In this document: in pieces, positions 1 to 10,836 of the stretch | Layout of the letters: each line of letters begins with the position of its first letter | How positions within the stretch are numbered: the first letter of the stretch is position 1 | NCBI GenBank assembly: GCA_036897625.1 | Contig: JAYMTA010000909.1 | Coordinates: 1 to 23,128 of the forward strand | From: Pelargonium cotyledonis | Lineage: Eukaryota > Streptophyta > Magnoliopsida > Geraniales > Geraniaceae | DNA: 23,128 nt | Direction: 5' to 3' | Position numbers and translations under genes: made by a program | The notes under the pieces: model-generated | What the model was told of the DNA's origin: nothing | Databases searched by the model: none | Seen by the model: the letters and a program-made list of their open reading frames with translations, nothing else

Positions 1-1703
1 CAATGAACAGTTCAACCCTTCCAATGGTTCAAGAAACCAATACGTACCATTTGTATAGTGAATCATTTCCAGCTCAATCTCTCTCGTCTGATTGCCAAAA
101 CTTTTCTGAGGAGAAAACCAGGTGGGTCTTTTTGTGTTTTCTTTCTTCTCAAAATCACTGTTCTATCTGATTTGTTAAATGGGTGTTTTGGGAAGGATTG
201 GTCTTGATTTATACATACCCAGTTGGTTTCTTTATAAAAAAAATTGCTCTTTTGTTTTTGTTATTTTCTGTTCATGTGTTCTTAAGTTTCTGTTCTTCAA
301 TGAATGCAGAAAAGTTTTGTCTTTTTTGCGATGATTGATTTGTTGCTCGATTTCTGATTGTGGGTCCGATCAAAGTTCTTGTTTCTGTTCATCTCTCTGA
401 ACCGGGTATGGTTATGAATTGTTGTGGCTAATTTGTGCAAAATCTAGCTGTTCTGTGCTGTCGGTGATTATTTTCTTACCATCTATGCCAGGTTTCAGAA
501 ATGAGGGTTTTAGACTGAGTTTAAGTGGGTACTTAGCTGGGCTTTCAGAGATCATTAAATGTCTCGTTGGATTTTTTCATTTGGGGTTGATTTCTTCCCA
601 TTTTATCACTAATCAATTTAAGTTACTTTCTGATTATTAAGTAATTTCTGAGAGTCTGTCATTAATTTTTTCTTATATAATGCCAATTTACTCACCTAAT
701 ATGCTCTCCTCATTTCTTTCCTTTACAGTTACATTTGAATATTTGTCTGTCTGGAGAAACCTTTTTTTTTTTTTTTGTATCCTCTTTTCCATGGTCTATG
801 CACATTTGCTCATGTGTTCCTGGTTTTGTGTTTGGGAGTTCAGGTTCTCTCCTTCTTTTGTGTCTGAAGTTCAGGTGATTTTTTTTTCTCTATACAATGT
901 TAATTAGAAGCATCCATGGCATTGGTGGAGGCCTTATCTCGTGCAACTTTGCATTAGATTTGTTAATTCTCAATTTCTTATAGGGCTTTTGGGGGACTAG
1001 AAATTTGGGGCGATTTGGGCATTTCTTTTAATGTGCTCTAGATGTCAATCCATTCAAGCCCCAATTTACACTTAAATCTAATATATGGGTTTTTGTTTTG
1101 GAGTTGGGTTGGTCAGACTCATTGGAAGTATCACCATCTTGAATGTAGTACAATTTGATTCAACAACTCAAATAGCGGTCTTTACTCATCTTATGATTAG
1201 ATTGCTGGGTTAGCGGGGGTAAATGGCCATTTCTCCTTTAGCACAAGGATATCTATTATAGAAAACAGCAATAAAAATCCCCAAAAGTTTCATCTTGGAT
1301 GGATTCATGGTTTGATCCATTATCATAGAAGTGTGATAAAACTATTCTTATGAAGTGCTATGATTCCAATAATTTTGGCATAATGGTTGTGAATCTTTAA
1401 CTACCCTGTGCACAAAGTGTAACAGTACAATATAACCAAGCATGCTTTTATTTTTAGTGGTTCGCACAGTACAAGTGATAAATGCTATTCTCATCTTCTC
1501 TTATATACTTTGGCTTATTGCTGATTGGTCTTTATTTCTGATGGCTTTGAGTTGATTCTGTTAATGACTTCCTTTAGCTTTATGAATGCAATGCAGTGAA
1601 GGTTTGCTGGTTTTCTTTCAAGAGGGTTGAGGGTATTCCTGTGACAGTGTGAAAGAGAAGCCGATCACTTCAGAACAGTCTACATGTTCTAATCAAAATT
1701 CAA
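1..1703 (+). promoter_or_regulatory. Probable 5' leader of the FLZ gene with a long leader intron
   Basis: No conserved coding region is visible here. Bases 1-121 look exonic and end in a good donor (CAG|GTGGGT, intron starting at 122). The stretch that follows is T-rich and intron-like. A plausible acceptor is AATGCAG at 1590-1596, which leaves a leader exon of 1597-1703 before the FLZ start codon. TTTAG at 1572-1576 is an alternative. Long leader introns are common in plant regulatory genes. Bases 3-121 are open from an ATG (starting MNSSTLPMVQETN). After splicing this frame would stop near 1628, out of frame with the FLZ ATG, so it would be an upstream ORF if transcribed. The transcription start is probably left of the window. 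The intron borders are inferred from motifs only. Confidence 0.45.
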
Positions 1704-2964
1704 ATGGCTGGTTTTGATTCGGAATCCTATCATCAGTCTGATGCCTTCAGCCCGAGACACCCAAGTGGCCCTTCTTTTGGTATTCCTAATTTCTTTATAG
1801 GTTTTAGTACCAAAAACTCTTCTGACACTGATTCAGCTCGAAGTCCAACATCACCTCTTGACATAGTTTTTTCAAGCTTGAAGAATCCATTTGGCTTTAG
1901 GTCCCAGAAATCATCATCTCATGCCGAGAGTAAAAAGATACTGGATTGCACTAAAGTTGGCCTTGGCATTATAAATTCACTTGCAGACGAGAGCCAAACC
2001 ATTGGACAAGTTGTTGATGCCCCTGAAAAGAAATATATCATTTTCAGGCCGCAGGTGAAGAAGACTGATATCCCTGACTGTTCAAGCCATTACTTCGAGT
2101 TGCTTAACTCTTCCATGGAATCCAATTTCTTACCTAGAAACTACATGAAACCATGGGTTTCCCAAACCATAATTCCCAACTCAGAGGGTAGTTCTAACAT
2201 TGCCGATGAAATTGAAGGAGTCCTGGTAACACCTAAACCCGTTAAAGATATTGTGTCTACATGGTTGGATTCTAGGCCTCCTTCGTTTTCCCAAACCCCG
2301 AATCTGGGTTTAAAGAATTTCAGTTCTGAAAATAGAACTGTCATTATGAGTTTACCTAAAGTGATTGATAGATGCACACATGTGAAGAGTTCTTTGGTGA
2401 GTAAACCAAGGTCGCTTCCTGTATCCATTGGCTCTGGCCATAATTATGTCACTTCTCTCTCTGCAAGAGAAATAGAGCTTTCTGAGGACTATACCTGTGT
2501 AATTTGTCATGGTCCGAACCCTAAAACAACTCACATTTTTGGTGACTGTATTTTGGAGTGTCACATAGATGAGTTGTCCAATTTTGCTAAAAAGGAAGGA
2601 CAAGGGATCGGATTGCCTCAAGTGGCTAGGCGCCCGGAGGGATCCGCCCCATTTCCCTCTGATGAGTTATTGAGTTTTTGCTACTCGTGCAAAAATGAGT
2701 TGAAAGAAGGAGAAGATATTTATATTTACAGGTTCGTATTCCTTCTTGAAGCTTCTACTTTGTAAGAGGGTTGATTTTATCGGTGGGACTAATTCTGGTT
2801 TCCTTTGCAGAGGTGAGAAAGCATTCTGCAGTTTGGAATGCCGCTCTGAGGTGATTTTTGCTGAGGAGGAAACAGAGCAAAGTTACAATAATTCCTCCGT
2901 AGGCTCTCCCGGATCAAGTTCCCATGAAGACCTCTTTCTTATGGGTTTTCAGGGCACAACATAA
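1704..2964 (+). CDS. FCS-like zinc finger (FLZ/DUF581) protein, FLZ8/10-like
   Basis: Two coding exons, 1704-2731 and 2811-2964, are joined across an 79-bp GT-AG intron (ACAG|GTTCG ... TTTGCAG|AGGT) and give 393 aa. The FLZ domain is near the C-terminus, about residues 320-360. Cysteines 326, 329, 349 and 353 form the Cx2C...CxxxC zinc site, and F348-C349-S350 is the name-giving FCS. The intron splits an Arg codon inside the domain (YIYR|GEKAFCS). The N-terminus has a conserved block of this subgroup (FGIPNFFIGFS, then ARSPTSPLD, about residues 25-54), and a second block, EDYTCVICHGPNPKTTHIF, lies near residue 260. Known for the family: FLZ proteins bind SnRK1 kinase subunits through the FLZ domain and act as adaptors in energy, sugar and ABA signalling. 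The exact FLZ number is not decidable here. Reading on past 2731 would add unrelated residues and lose the second half of the zinc site, so the intron is required. Confidence 0.9.
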
Positions 2965-5260
2965 CAGCAATGATTGCTTTCCCCAGGCTTCTAACATGAT
3001 AAATGGAGTCGGTCTCAAAGGTAAAACACTTGGATCATCTGTTCATAAAGAGCTGTTTGTGTGAATCTGTCGCAGCCATGGATGGTCAGTGCATATCATA
3101 CCTTTTGCTAATAAGCTCTCTCCATCTTTCGTGGTGTTGGCGAGTTCTGGGCCGCAAGAGCTTAGTGTTTTTTTACTCTTCTTTTTTCATTTTGTTTATT
3201 TTATTCGGGACACGGATATGGTTTTGGACTGTCGTCATACATTTTTGATTGGGAGGGTTGGAAGCTGACTGAAGCCCTGGCTCATCAGTTCTCGTTACAT
3301 TTTTTATTTTGTCTTCCCAAACCCTCGACGAGAGTTATTGTAGAAGGCTTTTGGACCTATTGAACTCACCATTACAAACATGGAATATTTATATAACAAC
3401 AATGTCTTTGTTATATTGTGTTTTCTCTTCAATCTGATTTTATTATACTTGCTCCTTTCGTGCCCTAGTACGATCAATGTGTTGGAAATAATTTGTTGGT
3501 AACTGCATTCATAGCGAAGTCATTTGCAGACTGATTTCGTGTTTACGAGTTATAATGCTCGATTTGGTGCATTAGTCTTCTCATTTTATGGGTTTCTCAG
3601 CAAAACTCAGACAAGTATTCTGTGTAGCTCGTCGCATACAAGTTTATGCAGTTCTGAACGAGAAATGTTATCGTTAGTCGCGACTGTGAATTGATAATTA
3701 TGATGTATAATGTACCAGAGTGTGAGCATGTCACATGAAAGATGATTTGTATGAAATTTGACAAAAGCATCAAAATGATGTCCAGAAATTTTACAATAAG
3801 TTTTGGTCTATTTATCTAACATAAGTACTTTATTTAATCATCAATGTTTTTGTATCGACACTACAAATCGAACAACCAACCAGCAACAAATTTGAACTTA
3901 AAAATAAGAATTACATGTTGTTTTAACGATGATAAAGTTTAAATTATAATAGACTTAAACGTGCAATTTACATAATTGTACTAGAAATAATGAAATTGTG
4001 CTATAATATATTAAAATTTGGGGGTGTCAATTGAGTATATTAATTTGTTTAGAAGTAAAATATATGTATAAAATCAATCAATTTTCCAATAATACGGGGT
4101 TAAGTGACCCCCCATTCAACTGAATACGTCCGCCTGTGGACTGTACCGAACCAGACTGGTCTTTATCAAGTTCTACAACCCCATATTTCAATATGATAAT
4201 GAAACTGATGACAACACTTTATAAAAAGAATTAAAAAAATCCTCACAAGTCTCAAAATAATTATCAATTTCTTAAAGAAAAGTTTGGGCCAAAAGAATTA
4301 CAGAGGTGTGTTTCACTCCGTTAGTTATGTATGAATTAACTACAACTGATATGTTATAGTTCATTTTTGTTAATGCTTCAGCTTAGTTGCCTGAACTTGG
4401 TTTTAAATTAGCCAAATTATTGGTCTCACGATTTCCTTCTTGATACCCATATCTTACCCCTCGACCAATCAGCTATGTCCTAAAAGCTCACGTATTTCAT
4501 CCAATATGGTGTTCGCCAACCAATTGTCACGCCGACCCTCCGAACCAACATGAGCTACAAAGCTTGAGTCCACGTTCTTTCTCTCAATTCACACAAACAA
4601 TACAACTCATATACACAAATTTTCGAGATGACTAAAAATAAAAAAAGTGGACAATTATTTTGAAGTTTATATTTTTTTATATAGAAAATGATCATTTTTA
4701 ATGGATAAACTGTTTATTTGAATTAAAATATCATTCTTTTTAAATATTAAAAATGACTAATTACAGTTTAAACATTTCATATAATACTTTTATTCCCTTC
4801 CAAGAATGGTTCTTAACTTTCTATACAATCTTCCTTTATATAGAAACCAAAAAATAAAATAAAAACCACAAAAATAAAACGAATTTCGTGACGTGGCAAC
4901 CCATGTTGAACTTTAAAGAGATGAAGATAAACAAAAGTGCGTAATTGCATCCTTCTATTGGTCGAATTGGTATATGATCTGTAAAGTGCATCCATTTCGA
5001 ATTACAAAATTGCCACATATATAAATAAAAGATTTTTTGTCTGTATGTACAAATCTACCCTTCCATTTACGTGAATTGTTTTAGAATTTTCTCAAAATAT
5101 ATTGCTCAGTATGTTACGATATTTCATCGTAAATAGTAGCAAGTAACAAGGGCATTTTTGTCTGTGGAGTGGCAGTGCTTGTGCAAAGCAAAACCAGTCT
5201 CTGAAGCTTCTTCAATATTGCTCTTTATCCGAATCAAAATCAAGAAAATATTCAGAGACA
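2965..5260. other. FLZ 3' UTR and AT-rich intergenic spacer
   Basis: Roughly 2965-3450 is probably the 3' UTR of the FLZ gene. It is T-rich and has no conserved reading frame or single obvious AATAAA signal. From about 3700 the DNA is very AT-rich spacer. The last part is the MFP1 promoter. It includes an ACGT-core element, GACGTGGC at 4890-4897, of the G-box/ABRE class, and a TATA-like ATATATAAATA around 5017-5027. Which TATA element is used, if any, cannot be told from the sequence. No further gene is seen. Confidence 0.5.
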
Positions 5261-5287
5261 AAGAAGAAGAAGAAGAAGAAGAAGAAG
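5261..5287 (+). repeat. (AAG)9 microsatellite in the MFP1 5' leader
   Basis: Nine perfect AAG units end 12 bases before the MFP1 start codon at 5300, so they almost certainly lie in the 5' UTR. GAA/CTT repeats are common in plant 5' leaders. The array is long enough to be length-polymorphic. Confidence 0.85.
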
Positions 5288-5299
5288 CTTGTTAAAGAC

Positions 5300-8200
5300 A
5301 TGGGCTTTGTGGTGGCCAACCCTTGCCTCTCGCAGCCACGTCTCTACCATTCCCTCTTTCCGACCTCGGCTTCTACTTCTCAATCTGTTGGTCTGTGCCT
5401 GAGAAATGGGATCACCAAGAAGAAGAACCGACCAGTTATGGCTTCTCTGCGACGGGAAGATCCCAACGACGGCGTTTCCTTGAAGAGGAGAGCGATTCTC
5501 TTTGTGGGTATTTCAGTGCTTCCGTTGTTGCAATTGAGGGCTCTTGCTCTTAAAGGTTTCGCCACAAGTAAGTTACATAGCTTCTCGCTTTCCACATTTC
5601 TTTATTCTCTCTTGTAATGGCATGTAGGGGAGGTTTATTTATGTTTTCGTAATTGTAATTGTGGTTATTTTGTGTAAAATCAGTGAAATTGGTGAAATGG
5701 GTTTTGTTTTATGGGGGGTGGTTTATGAATTTGATCAGCTGATTAAGGAAATAGCCAGTTCTAGAAAATGTATTGACTTTGGGTCTGTATAGCTCTTGCT
5801 ATTGTTTTGTGAATTGTGATGATAATTCACTTAAGGAAATGCATTGTGTAGTTCTTTACTTGTAGAAAAAAAGCTCGAACAAAAGGTGAAAGCTTGCATT
5901 TGATGAGTTACAGGAAGGCTTAGCCTCCATTTGGTTACTTGAAATTGTTAGGAATTAAGAGAAAACTAACTTTAACCTTTTGGTAATGTATTATGTTAGT
6001 TCAGTTTTTGCCTTCCTTAGGTGTTACAGAAGTGATGAATTTGATGTTTCTAAGACCGAGGAGGCCATGTGTAGTTAGGTCACAGAAGCATTTCCCACCA
6101 GTTCCTCTCTTCAGAATGCATACTGTAGAAGTGGTTACTAAAGTGTAAAGTGAATGAGTTAAATAAAATGGTGGAAGCCAAACTCTACTAATAAGGTTGA
6201 CATTTTAACGGTGTAAGCTCAAGCTATTGTGTGTAGTCCATTAACAAATCTAACATGGTATCAGAGCTGGTTTGCCCACACGTGGAAGATAAATAGCTAC
6301 ACGTGAGGGGTAGCCCAATTATTGAATTGTACTTTTGCTTTGGTTGAATAGTCATTAGATGCTCTAATTACAGATGTTTCTCCACCTAGGATCGGGGAGT
6401 TCATTGGTGTTTTTTTTTCTTTCTTTCTTTCTTTCCTATACTTGTACAATTGCATATTTGGAGCTTTTCTGATTTTATCTTTTCTTTATTTTGTCGACAC
6501 CTGAATTTTTCTGTGAATAAAAGAGTGTAATGATGTGCAAGTTTATCTCTAAAGCAGCACAAAACTATTTTTGTGACCTGTCTCCCTAAGACACATTTTT
6601 TATCCCGTGGTTCCTCTCTGAATTACAAGATCTCATAATCTTTATATAGCCTTCAATTCCTTGAATCCGAGATCTCCAATGAAGCTTCTGATTTATTTAT
6701 TTATTTGCATTATTGGGTTTGTTTCACCCTCTCTTTTTTTGAGTTCTAAGTAGAGTTTTATTTTTCTCCCAAAATGAATCCTATTGAAGGAAATGATTTG
6801 CATAATAATGCTTTCTAACCAATCATTGGCTAGTTCACTTATTTTTTATGAACTTTGTCGTGATCCCTGATTTAACCGATCAAATTGTCTGCATCTAGAT
6901 TTTCTGGAGGGAAGTTGATTCCTCAAAACAAATTGTCTGTCCTAAATTATATCTTTTCCTCTGATCTCAATCTCTATAAAAACTTCTATTGTTGGAGTCT
7001 TTAACTAGTATTTTGTCCTTGTTATTATTACCTGTCTGTTTACCTTCTTATCTCCTGTCTGTATACATTTTATTTCAGAAGAAAGCGAGCTGGCAGCACT
7101 AGAAGATAGTCAAAAGGCAGAGGTCTGGTTCTTTGCTTAGTTTATGACTGAATCAGACAAATTCACTTTTGTGTTTGTGAAGTTTATCATTTTCTAATTG
7201 AGTACCTTTGGTGGACAGCAGTCATTTCAAAACAATGCTCCACAAAATCCATTTCTATCTCTCCTAAATGGACTTGGGGTATTCAGCTCTGGTGTGCTTG
7301 GTGCACTCTATGCATTGGGTCTGCAAGAAAAGAAGGCTACTGAAGCAACGATAGAATCTGTAAGAGACTATTGCCTAATCAAACTTTTTTCCCTTCTTAC
7401 AAGCTGATAATGCCTGGACAGTATCGATCTTTAATAGGTTAATACCTTTTGAAAGAGCCTCTTATCTATGAAAGAACATGAGCAAGTTTACTTTTCACTC
7501 AACACAATCACAATCACTATAAGCCCCATCTGCTCCCCGGGTGTTCAATTGCTCTAATTAGCTGTTTTAGCCCTACTTATCATCTACAAAATGAAATGAA
7601 AGTAAGGTCAATTTTCTCTGAATTTTGCTGTGAAGGAGGTGTCATAGTTGGTTTTAGAGTTTAATATATCCTGAATGCTTCCTGAATGGCCAACTTACTT
7701 TTCTCAGCGGGTCAACTTCTGGATAAGTTTCTGTCTTTTTAACCCATGTATGCACTTGGTTGCAATTTTCAGATGAAAACGAAGTTGAAAGAAAAGGAAG
7801 CTGCTTTTGTTTCACTGGAGAAGAGCTTTGAATCAAAGCTACTCAAAGAACAGGAAGAACATACCAAGCTTATTAGCAAGGAGAAAGAAGAACAACAGTC
7901 TTTGATGAACCAACTAAGTTCAGCAAAAAGTACCGTTGAAGGATTGGGGCAGGAGCTAAAAAGTGAGAAAAGGGTTATTGCAGAGCTTAAGTTTGAAATT
8001 AGTAGTCTTCAGAGCAACCTTGCAAAAGCCGAGGAAGATAAGAGGACACTTGAAGAACAACTGAAGGAGAAGATTGATTCGATTGAAAGTTTGCAAGGAA
8101 AGATAAACTTGCTCAGTTTAGAGCTCAAGGAGAAAGAAGACATTGTTCACAATCTGACCTCTTCTCTTATTGAGAAAGAAATGGAGTTGAAAAACGTGAA

Positions 8201-9485
8201 CTCAATCTATGAGCAGACTAAGAATGAACTCGCCACAGCATGCACAGAAATAGAAGGATTGAACGATGAACTGCTGCGAAGTAAAATGGATCTAGAATCA
8301 AAGAATTCTTTGGTTGATGAGTTAAATTCCAGAGTAGGCTCTTTGGTTGTCGAGAGGGATGATTCTAAGAGAAGCTTTGATGCTATTCAGGAGCAGTACA
8401 ATGATCTGAAATTATCGTCTGATAGTAAGGCAGCTTTGGATGCTAAGCTTTTGAGAGAAAGAGAACTCGAAGTTCACCAGCTAAAGGGACTGCTCGACAC
8501 TGCTCTGAATGAAGCAAGTAAGAACCAATTAGTAATTTCTGATTTGACCAAACAGAGGGAAGATATGAAAAAAATGTTGGATCTGGAAATGACCAGCGTG
8601 AATAATTTGAAACATGAGCTTCATATCACTCAGGAAACACTTGGCAAGTCGAGGAATGAAGCTTCTGATCTGGCAGAACTTCTAACAAAGTCAAGAAACC
8701 AGTGCGTGAAGCTTGAGACTGAAGTTTCTAGGGTTTTGGCTGAGTTTGCTGAAGCTAGGCAGACATTACAGATGAGTATTGACGAGGCGAAATCAAGTGG
8801 TGAAATTTTAGCTAGAGAGCTCTTGGCAGCCAACGAACATCTGAAGAAAACAAAGGATGAGCTGCGGATAATGTCCCTTGAACATGCAGCTTTGGCAGAA
8901 AATCAAGACAACCTGCAGAAAGAACTGGTAGATGTTTACAAGAAAGCAGAAGCAACAGCTCATGATCTAAAAGAAGAAAAGAAGTTAGTTTCTTCATTGA
9001 ACAGAGAACTACAAGCTATGGAGAAGCAAGTCCTGAAGGACAAGGAGGCACGCATATCTCTTGAAACAGACCTGGAAGAGGCTACCAAATCACTTGATGA
9101 GATGAACCGAAACGCAATGATACTTTCTAAAGATTTAGAGATGATTAATGCTCGGTGTTCTAGCCTTGAAGAGGAGAAGGAGGTGCTTTACAAGACCCTC
9201 ACTGAGCAAAAGAACTTGTCCAAAGAGGCTCAGCAAAACATGGAAGATGCGCATAACCTTGCCATGAAGCTTGGCAAAGAAAGGGAGACTCTGGAGAAGA
9301 GAGCGAAGAAGCTCGAGGAGGATTTGGCATCTGCCAAAGGTGAAATCTTGAGGCTAAGAAGTAAAATGAATGTTTCAAAAGCTGTCGTAAACAATGATTC
9401 CACAGAAAATGATGAACCTGAGAGCACTGTTACTGTTACTGCTGCAAAGAGAGGTAGGAGGAGAAAGACTGCTAGTTCTGAATAA
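5300..9485 (+). CDS. MFP1: MFP1, thylakoid-associated coiled-coil (MAR-binding filament-like) protein
   Basis: Four coding exons (5300-5567, 7079-7122, 7219-7359, 7773-9485) give 721 aa, close to the 726 aa I recall for Arabidopsis MFP1. Order: a Ser-rich plastid transit region (about 1-55); a twin-Arg hydrophobic segment starting KRRAILFVGISVLP (about 62-84); a second hydrophobic segment, NPFLSLLNGLGVFSSGVLGA (about 114-138); an almost continuous Lys/Glu/Leu-rich coiled coil (about 150-690); and a basic tail with KRGRRRK. The blocks NPF.[AS]LLNGLG, ETDLEEA.KSLDEMN and KKLEEDL.SAKGEILR match the family. Known role: in chloroplasts MFP1 is anchored to thylakoids, binds DNA, and positions PTST2 to set where starch granules start; it was first described as a matrix-attachment-region binding protein. 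The ATG at 5300 is the first in frame and gives the family's MGF start. The last exon holds nearly all of the coiled coil. Confidence 0.93.
5568..7078 (+). other. MFP1 intron 1
   Basis: A 1.5-kb intron with a textbook donor (GTAAGT at 5568) and acceptor (TTTATTTCAG at 7069-7078). It joins the first exon in phase 1 and restores the frame into KESELAALEDSQKAE. It is T-rich and contains a TTTC-type simple stretch (about 6409-6435) and a TTTA run (about 6693-6705). It also carries the fossil LTR-element piece listed separately. No other gene is seen. Confidence 0.85.
6170..6330 (+). mobile_element. Fossil LTR-retroelement fragment with tRNA-Met primer site (TRIM/Copia-like)
   Basis: TGGTATCAGAGC at 6256-6267 is the classic primer-binding site complementary to initiator tRNA-Met, as in plant Copia and TRIM elements. 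It follows an LTR-end-like stretch closing in ...TAACA. About 40 bases on comes CACGTGAGGGG (6302-6312), which resembles the polypurine tract that sits just before the 3' LTR in miniature (TRIM) elements. Such a short spacing would mean no protein-coding interior. Only a partial, old, broken copy remains and neither end is clear. Family placement is an inference from these two motifs. It lies inside MFP1 intron 1 in the same orientation as the gene. Confidence 0.5.
7216..7221 (+). other. MFP1: Tandem NAGNAG splice acceptor at MFP1 exon 3
   Basis: The intron 2/exon 3 border reads ...GGACAGCAG|TCATTTC, with AGs ending at 7218 and 7221. Both keep the frame and differ by one glutamine (QSFQNN versus SFQNN). 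I used the first for the 721-aa model; the other gives 720 aa. Confidence 0.6.
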
Positions 9486-9724
9486 GAACCAAAGAGAAAT
9501 TGCTAAGCCTGATGAAATATAGTTTTGTTCAATATGATCAATGCTCATGCATTATCTGTTCCAGCCAGTTGTTGTATGGCTTATTTTTTCCCTCATCAAT
9601 TTTCTTTCTGAGCAGGATTTCATGTACTTGTATAATTAGAGAGACTTCAAAGAATGGAAATTGTTGAAATTACTGTTTGTAAGGATTCATGCTCAATTCA
9701 GAAGTTGTGTTGCACTATACAGTG

Positions 9725-9730
9725 AATAAA
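9725..9730 (+). terminator. Candidate polyadenylation signal of MFP1
   Basis: A perfect AATAAA lies 240 bases after the MFP1 stop codon, in T-rich DNA. Plant signals are loose, so cleavage could occur elsewhere. Confidence 0.4.
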
Positions 9731-10350
9731 TATCAACTTCAGCAACTTCATGATATGCCCTCTCTATACTATACTTTTCTGCTAATTTTCTTTTTAAAGA
9801 AAAGATGGTATTTTCATTTAGATCGATGTCGGATTTGCGGATATCGAATGTTTAGAAGAACAATCATATAGTTGGTTAAAATCTTGATTGCAATAGTATT
9901 GGAACAGTAGGACCACCTACTGTCCTCTTTAAAAGCATCGAACGTGCAACAATCACAAGCAAAATTCACCGAATCATAACAACAAAAAACAATTTTCAAC
10001 AAGGAAAGACGAATAAACTTCTGACAATGAAAAACCTACCACCAATGAAGTGGAAGCAAACTATAAAACTAACGTAACGACTAAAATATGATTTAAAAGA
10101 AAATTACATGAAAATAATTGATATACTTGTAAACATACTAAAAAATTAACATATAATGGACATACATTTTTTTTCTTCCCATAACTCAGATTTTTTTTTT
10201 TAAATTAAAAGAAAAAAAACACTTATTTCTATGATCTGTCCATCTCAAAATAATAATAAGAAATTATGGCCATTTTAAATTATAGAAATGATTTAATTAA
10301 GTTGTACAGCTCTTTTTCTCTCATGTTCCTTTTGATGCTCTTTAACTTGT
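9731..10350. other. Spacer between MFP1 and SYS1
   Basis: AT-rich intergenic DNA with long A and T runs near 10167-10215 and no coding signal on either strand. Its right end should contain the SYS1 promoter. Confidence 0.5.
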
Positions 10351-10836
10351 ACGTTGATTCATACAAACTCTCTCTATCTATCACGCCACCCAGATATTAT
10401 AGAATGTTTCACAATTAAAGCCTCCTCTTTTCCATGTCCATGGTTGGTTTCTCATCAACCCCTCTCCAATTCATCTAGGGTTTTATTGTGCTCTGCTCGA
10501 CGATTGCAACAACCTGGGTCTCTAATCACGAATTTCCTTGATTACAAAGCAATCCCAGAGAAAACAATTTCTGGGATTTTGCTCTCTCCGCAGTTCCCCA
10601 ATTCCGTACTTCCGGATTGGTTTGTTGGTTTCAGATCCAAAATCGCAGCCACCGCGGATGAATTTTGGGGTTTTGCAGCTATGAATTCTCAATTGGGTTT
10701 TTGAAGAAGATGCTTTTGAGCTCAGAAACTCAACGGGTACGGGCTCGTCTTTTTTCCACGATCTGAGAATTGGATAGGAAGATTTTGGTCTGCGAATTGG
10801 AGGGTTTGGTGATTTTAGGAAGAATTTAGAGGAGAA
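10351..10836 (+). promoter_or_regulatory. SYS1 promoter and 5' leader, with telo-box and small upstream ORFs
   Basis: The base composition rises and becomes leader-like. TAGGGTTT at 10476-10483 is a telo-box, a motif common near the start sites of plant housekeeping and translation-related genes. Two short upstream ORFs precede the SYS1 ATG: 10681-10704 (MNSQLGF) and 10710-10766 (18 codons, MLLSSETQRVRARLFSTI). An open frame across 10354-10704 and one on the other strand look like chance in this leader, since neither resembles a family I know. The start site and any leader intron cannot be fixed from sequence alone. Confidence 0.4.

Noticed and set aside
2141-2621. Minus-strand open frames across FLZ exon 1
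   Set aside because: They are antisense shadows of the well-supported plus-strand exon.
3003-3248. 81-codon open frame after the FLZ gene
   Set aside because: It lies in the T-rich 3' UTR, is rich in Phe/Leu/Ser by composition and resembles no family I know.
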